Assembly: GCA_000431775.1 (NCBI GenBank)
Contig: FR888199.1
Coordinates: 10,076 to 18,861 of the forward strand
Reading direction: 5' to 3'
From: Clostridium sp. CAG:413
GTDB lineage: Bacteria > Bacillota > Clostridia > Oscillospirales > Acutalibacteraceae
Length of the DNA stretch: 8,786 nt
Part shown: piece after piece, positions 5,654-8,786 of the stretch
How positions within the stretch are numbered: position 1 is the stretch's first letter
Layout of the letters: each line of letters starts with the position of its first letter
Made by a program: the position numbers and the translations under genes
Notes under the pieces: generated by a model
What the model saw: the letters and a program-made list of their open reading frames with translations, nothing else
Databases searched by the model: none
Told to the model about the DNA's origin: nothing

Positions 5654-6998
5654 GAACAAACGCTTTATGCTCAAAAAGGCGCTTTGCATAATCGCGGCGC
5701 TCATCTGCGCCCTTTCTGCCGTGCTGCCCTATTCGCCGGTGGCCTCCGCCGAGCAGACGCTCGACGAGCTGCAGGATGAATACGACAAGATTGAGAAGCA
5801 GATACAGCAGAATGAGCAGAAATTGCAGGACGCTCAGCAGGGCATAGCCAATAACGAGAAAAAACTTGATAAACTCAATGATCAGATAGACGCCATCAAT
5901 AAGCAGGCGGATCTCCTCCAGAAGCGCATCGACGTGCTCAACGGCGATATCAGCAGCTTACAGTCAAGCATCGATCTGACTCAGAACGACATCGACAGCA
6001 TCAACGAGCAGATAGCCGAGATAAACTCTCAGATGGCTTCCGCCGAGGAGCTTATGCAGGATACCCGTGAGCTGCTGCTTGCAAGGATCAGGGAGAATTA
6101 TATCGCGGGCGAGTCCTCGACTCTCGAGATACTGCTCTCCTCAAACGATCTCTCCACTTTCTTTGCGAGGAAAGAGCTTGTCACCCGTATGTCGGAGAAC
6201 GACACGAAGCTGATAAACGAGCTTTCCGGCAAGATAACCGAGCTTGAGAAGCTCCAGAAGCAGCTCGCCGACAGCAAGGCGGAGCTTGAGGATAAGAAAT
6301 CCCAGCTCGACTCCGAGATGGATACTCTCAACACCAGGCAGACCGACCTTGAGAGCAGCATGGAGGAGCAGAACGACAAAAAGAGCGCCGCTACCGATAA
6401 ATATAAGCAGGTGCAGTCGATAATCAATCAGCTTGATAAGAACAGCGCCGCTTACAAGGCGGCGAACGCCAAACTCGAGAAAGAGCGTGAAGCTCTCGAA
6501 AAAGAGATCGACGATTACATTAAGCAGCACGGCTCGTCTCAGGGCGATACTCCGCCTGAGGAATATGAGAACGACGGCAGCGGCATGATGTGGCCCGTCA
6601 AGGGCGAGACCCGTATCACTGCGGGCTACCCCGCTTATAGCAACGGCAGCCCCCACTGGGGCATTGATATCGTCAAGACGGACGGCAACACAAGAGGTCA
6701 GCCCTTCTACGCCGCTCAGGGCGGCGAGGTCATCATCGCCAAGAACGACGGCAACTGGAACAGCGGCTTCGGCAACTACTGCGTTGTCGACCACGGCGAC
6801 GGTACCATGACCCTCTATGCCCACTCGGACGGCCTTGTCGTCTCCAAGGGTCAGACGGTCAAAAAGGGTCAGAAGCTCGGCATTATCGGCGCGACCGGCA
6901 ATGTCACAGGCCCGCATCTTCATTTTGAGGTCAGGGTCAAGAATAAGGACGGCTCCGTCAGCAGAGTCAACCCGCTCAACTATGTTTCAAAACCGTAA
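5637..6998 (+). CDS. PcsB/CwlO-like secreted peptidoglycan hydrolase, coiled coil plus M23 domain
   Basis: Secreted cell-wall hydrolase of 453 residues, the likely target of FtsEX. Residues 1-38 form a signal peptide (basic N-terminus, hydrophobic 14-30, likely cut after ASA38). Residues about 40-300 are a long coiled coil rich in Glu, Gln, Lys and Leu, interrupted at about 158-190 by LSSNDLSTFFARKELVTR, a segment typical of PcsB/CwlO-like proteins. A low-complexity linker (about 298-316) leads to a C-terminal LytM/M23 domain (about 317-453). Its zinc site is complete: His340 and Asp344 (HWGID), His429 (HLHF), with catalytic His396 (LYAH) and His427. Unlike EnvC-type activators, it should therefore cut peptidoglycan itself, probably the peptide cross-links. 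It uses a TTG start 5 nt after AAGGAA and overlaps ftsX by 17 nt; an ATG at 5667 is the alternative and would still leave a signal peptide. It lacks the CHAP or NlpC/P60 catalytic domain of PcsB or CwlO proper. Confidence 0.92.
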   Translation: MSLKTKNKRFMLKKALCIIAALICALSAVLPYSPVASAEQTLDELQDEYDKIEKQIQQNEQKLQDAQQGIANNEKKLDKLNDQIDAINKQADLLQKRIDVLNGDISSLQSSIDLTQNDIDSINEQIAEINSQMASAEELMQDTRELLLARIRENYIAGESSTLEILLSSNDLSTFFARKELVTRMSENDTKLINELSGKITELEKLQKQLADSKAELEDKKSQLDSEMDTLNTRQTDLESSMEEQNDKKSAATDKYKQVQSIINQLDKNSAAYKAANAKLEKEREALEKEIDDYIKQHGSSQGDTPPEEYENDGSGMMWPVKGETRITAGYPAYSNGSPHWGIDIVKTDGNTRGQPFYAAQGGEVIIAKNDGNWNSGFGNYCVVDHGDGTMTLYAHSDGLVVSKGQTVKKGQKLGIIGATGNVTGPHLHFEVRVKNKDGSVSRVNPLNYVSKP

Positions 6999-7003
6999 TA
7001 TTT

Positions 7004-7043
7004 AAAAATCCAAAGGGACTGCTGAGTTTGGACTCGGCAGCCC
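7004..7043 (+). repeat. Hairpin element in the pcsB-S41 spacer, related to the one at 737-780
   Basis: After AAAAATCCAAA (7004-7014) come GGG (7015-7017), a bulged A, CTGCTGAGT (7019-7027), loop TTGG, ACTCGGCAG (7032-7040) and CCC (7041-7043): a 12-bp stem with one T-G pair. No T-run follows in the direction of transcription. On the opposite strand the stem is followed by TTTGGATTTTTAAAT, which resembles a terminator. The A-rich leader and the GGG/CTG arms resemble the minus-strand view of the element in the murA-MBL spacer. It may be an RNA processing or stability element between pcsB and the S41 gene. Confidence 0.55.
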
Positions 7044-7056
7044 CGATTCGGTTTAT

Positions 7057-7064
7057 AAAGGAGG
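7057..7064 (+). promoter_or_regulatory. Strong ribosome binding site of the S41-like gene
   Basis: AAAGGAGG at 7057-7064 precedes GTG 7074 by 9 nt. This is the strongest Shine-Dalgarno sequence in the operon and sets the GTG start. Confidence 0.7.
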
Positions 7065-7073
7065 AGAACGGCA

Positions 7074-8279
7074 GTGAATAAAAAGATATCCATAGGTCTT
7101 TGCCTTTCCCTTATCATCGTCTCCATCACGGCGACCTTTGCCGTGACAATGGTGGTCTCAAAGCAGATATATAACGGTATTATCAGCAATATTTCGCAGC
7201 GCTCGCAGACCTATGAATCGGTCGACGAGATAAGCAAGATAATCTCAAACTATTTCTACGGCACCGTTGAGGACAGGAGCTATCTGAATTCCGCTCTTGT
7301 CGAGGGCTATGTCAACGGCCTCGGCGACCCAAACAGCGTCTATCTTGACGCCGAGGAATATGCCGAGTATACCGACACCCTCGAGGGCGGCATCACGGGC
7401 GTCGGAGTTGAGACCGCCTACGATTACGGCAGCGGCAGCTTCGTTATAACTCACGTCTATGAAGGCTCGCCCGCCGCGAAAGCGGGGCTTAAGGCTCACG
7501 ACGTGGTGACGGCCATAGATAACACCACCGTCACGAGGGGTAATTATTCCGCTCTGAGCGAGAAGCTCTACGGCAGCCGCCTTTCCTCCGTCAAGGTCGA
7601 GTATGAGCGTGACGGCGAGACCAAGGTGGTCGAGCCGCTGCTCGGCTTCTCCATTCCGAGCGTTGTCGGTAATCTTAGCGGCAACGTCGGCTATGTCCGC
7701 ATCACGGGCTTCTATAAAAATACCGCCGCCGAGTTCAAGGAGGCTGTCGCAAAGCTCCGTGAGCAGGGGGCGGAGAGCATTATTTTCGACGTCAGGAATA
7801 CCTCTAAGGGCAGCATTGATTATGCGGCTCAGGTCATTGACGTGATAGTGCCCGCAATATCCGATAATATCGCCGTTGCCAAGGATAAGAACGGCAACGT
7901 CTATAAAAACAAGGTCTATACCGCCGAGAACAGCAGCGTGACAATGCCCTTTGCCGTGCTCATCAATTCTTACACGGCGGGCCCCGCGGAGCTGTTTGCC
8001 TGCGATCTCAGGGATATCAGCCAGGCTCAGATAATCGGCACTGCCAGCGCGGGAGTCGGCACGATGCAGGAGCTTTTTGCCCTTGAGGACGGCGGTGCGG
8101 TGCTGCTGACCGTGGCTCTCGTCGAGCCGAGGGGCGGCGAGCAGGCGGTCTATGACAAGGTCGGCATAACTCCGACGGTCGAGGTCACCCTTGCCTCGGG
8201 CGACGATTCCAACCTTCTGCTGCTCACAGGGGAGCAGGATAATCAGCTCTCCACCGCGATGAATATGCTCGCGGCTTAA
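7074..8279 (+). CDS. Membrane-anchored PDZ/S41 (CtpB-like) protein, probable pseudoprotease
   Basis: A 401-residue homologue of carboxy-terminal processing proteases. Residues 5-28 are a signal anchor, so the rest should lie outside the cell. Residues about 50-100 match the usual N-terminal helical part (YVNGLGDPNSVYLDAEEY), about 103-185 a PDZ domain (GITGVGVE, SPAAKAGLKAHDVVTAID), and about 200-370 the S41 fold. The active site is degraded. The family motif with the nucleophile (SASASEIF, middle Ser) reads TAGPAELF, putting Gly303 at the Ser position. The Lys 25 residues later (FGKGTVQ) is Val328 in AGVGTMQ. Only the Gln (Gln332) remains, and NNPGG has become NTSKG. The protein is otherwise full length with a strong ribosome binding site (GTG start), so it seems to be a functional non-catalytic member, not a decaying gene. 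CtpB sits beside ftsEX in Bacillus, so the position is conserved. A scaffold, substrate-binding or decoy role near FtsEX and the M23 hydrolase is inference. Confidence 0.88.
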   Translation: MNKKISIGLCLSLIIVSITATFAVTMVVSKQIYNGIISNISQRSQTYESVDEISKIISNYFYGTVEDRSYLNSALVEGYVNGLGDPNSVYLDAEEYAEYTDTLEGGITGVGVETAYDYGSGSFVITHVYEGSPAAKAGLKAHDVVTAIDNTTVTRGNYSALSEKLYGSRLSSVKVEYERDGETKVVEPLLGFSIPSVVGNLSGNVGYVRITGFYKNTAAEFKEAVAKLREQGAESIIFDVRNTSKGSIDYAAQVIDVIVPAISDNIAVAKDKNGNVYKNKVYTAENSSVTMPFAVLINSYTAGPAELFACDLRDISQAQIIGTASAGVGTMQELFALEDGGAVLLTVALVEPRGGEQAVYDKVGITPTVEVTLASGDDSNLLLLTGEQDNQLSTAMNMLAA

Positions 8280-8734
8280 AGCTTCCGCCGCAGCTCGGCT
8301 ACCCTGCCGAGGATAACGACGGGCAGCGAGGCAACCTCTTCACTTGAAAAAATAATAGGCTCATACGCCGAGTTTTCAGACACAAGCACGATGCTTGTGT
8401 CTTTTTTTATTACCTTTTTCACGACGGCGTCGTCTCCGTTGACGAGCACTACCGCGATCTCGCCGCTGTCAACGTCGGGCTGGCGGCGCACTATGACCGT
8501 GTCGCCCGGCTGAAAGAGGGGAGCCATGCTGTCGCCGCTCACTTTAAGGCCGAAGTATTCGCCCCTCGAAGCCATGTCGGCGCCTATCTCCTCGAAGCCG
8601 AGCACATTCTCGATAGCTTCCATCGGTATGCCTGCCCGCACATAGCCGAGCACGGGCACTGTTGTGTTGCCGCCGTCGGCGAGGCAGTCAAGCGAAACGC
8701 CCAGAGCCTTTGCCAGCTTGCGGTATCCGTCCAC
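8276..8734 (-). CDS. LexA-like (S24) self-cleaving repressor, N-terminal HTH interrupted
   Basis: Minus-strand gene; 152 residues from GTG 8732-8734. Its S24 domain is complete: an Ala34-Gly35 cleavage site (YVRAGIP), nucleophile Ser69 in GDSMAP and catalytic Lys106, with the same Ser-Lys spacing of 37 as LexA. Self-cleavage is therefore plausible. The first residues (GYRKLAKALGVSLDCLAD) are the end of an Xre-type helix-turn-helix, and the match continues upstream of GTG in the same frame as ETGRTSPD (to about 8758). That frame is then closed by TAA at 8765-8767. Further upstream a different frame reads PTISLI, as expected of the recognition helix. No ribosome binding site precedes the GTG. 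The gene is either frameshifted/nonsense-broken, carries a sequence error near the edge, or is a truncated repressor. It is convergent with the S41 gene, sharing TTAA at 8276-8279. Its targets are unknown; it is shorter than and distinct from LexA itself. Confidence 0.75.
   Translation of the reverse strand: MDGYRKLAKALGVSLDCLADGGNTTVPVLGYVRAGIPMEAIENVLGFEEIGADMASRGEYFGLKVSGDSMAPLFQPGDTVIVRRQPDVDSGEIAVVLVNGDDAVVKKVIKKDTSIVLVSENSAYEPIIFSSEEVASLPVVILGRVAELRRKL
8379..8408 (+). terminator. Intrinsic terminator of the regulator-ftsEX operon inside the convergent repressor gene
   Basis: A perfect 10-bp stem GACACAAGCA (8379-8388), loop CGA, TGCTTGTGTC (8392-8401), extendable by one A-T pair, is followed at once by seven T (8402-8408). 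It works only in the plus direction; on the minus strand no T-run follows. It lies 100 bp after the S41 stop, inside the S24 gene, where it encodes residues about 109-119 (IKKDTSIVLVS). Confidence 0.85.
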
Positions 8735-8786
8735 GTCAGGCGAGGTGCGCCCCGTCTCCCTTAATTAAAGATATTGTTGGGTAAAA

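Noticed and set aside
6141..6923. 260-codon Leu/Val-rich open frame antisense to the M23 hydrolase
   Set aside because: The Leu/Val richness is the complement of Glu/Lys/Asp-rich coiled-coil codons, not a real membrane protein.
8210..8271. Two 6-bp hairpins (CTGCTC/GAGCAG and CCGCGA/TCGCGG) at the end of the S41 gene as a terminator for the repressor gene
   Set aside because: Neither is followed by a T-run on either strand, so no intrinsic terminator can be called.
1..8786. CRISPR array, tRNA/rRNA, insertion sequence or prophage signals
   Set aside because: No regularly spaced repeats, no tRNA-like cloverleaf, no transposase or integrase motifs. The S24 repressor alone is not evidence of a prophage.

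Overview
The window looks like chromosomal DNA from a low-copy, moderately GC-rich Gram-positive bacterium, most likely a clostridial Firmicute (Oscillospirales/Ruminococcaceae-like). This is inferred from gene content: a MurA, a YycJ/WalJ-type metallo-hydrolase, a Firmicute-type FtsEX with a PcsB/CwlO-like hydrolase, and a CtpB-like S41 protein next to ftsEX. Strong AGGAGG-type ribosome binding sites and frequent GTG/TTG starts fit this. No tRNA, rRNA, CRISPR array, insertion sequence or phage gene cluster was seen.

Layout. Positions 1-2135 are a minus-strand unit: murA (843-2135, TTG start, with its own sigma-A-like promoter at 2206-2234) followed by a YycJ/WalJ-like MBL-fold hydrolase (1-721) whose last residues lie outside the window. 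A structured spacer separates the two. Positions 2136-2771 are a long AT-rich divergent spacer with no convincing gene. It holds the two divergent promoters, several inverted repeats and four copies of an AATTCA-centred motif. Positions 2772-8279 are one plus-strand operon: a PucR/CdaR-type regulator, ftsE, ftsX, a PcsB-like secreted M23 peptidoglycan hydrolase and a membrane-anchored PDZ-S41 protein. ftsE/ftsX overlap by 1 nt and ftsX/pcsB by 17 nt. From 8276 to the right edge a convergent minus-strand gene encodes a LexA-like (S24) self-cleaving repressor whose helix-turn-helix part is interrupted close to the edge.

How the genes work together. FtsE (ATPase) and FtsX (membrane subunit) form the divisome ABC complex that, in other Firmicutes, activates coiled-coil peptidoglycan hydrolases of the PcsB/CwlO class. 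Here the presumed target is encoded immediately downstream with an intact M23 zinc site. The last operon gene resembles the CtpB-type carboxy-terminal processing protease found beside ftsEX in Bacillus, but alignment by eye to the family motif shows the catalytic Ser and Lys replaced by Gly and Val. It is therefore best read as an S41 pseudoprotease, perhaps a PDZ scaffold or regulator. This is the most interesting observation in the window.

Other notable points are a near-perfect intrinsic terminator for the plus-strand operon lying inside the coding sequence of the convergent repressor gene, a pair of related hairpin elements in intra-operon spacers, and an unusual acidic tail on FtsE.
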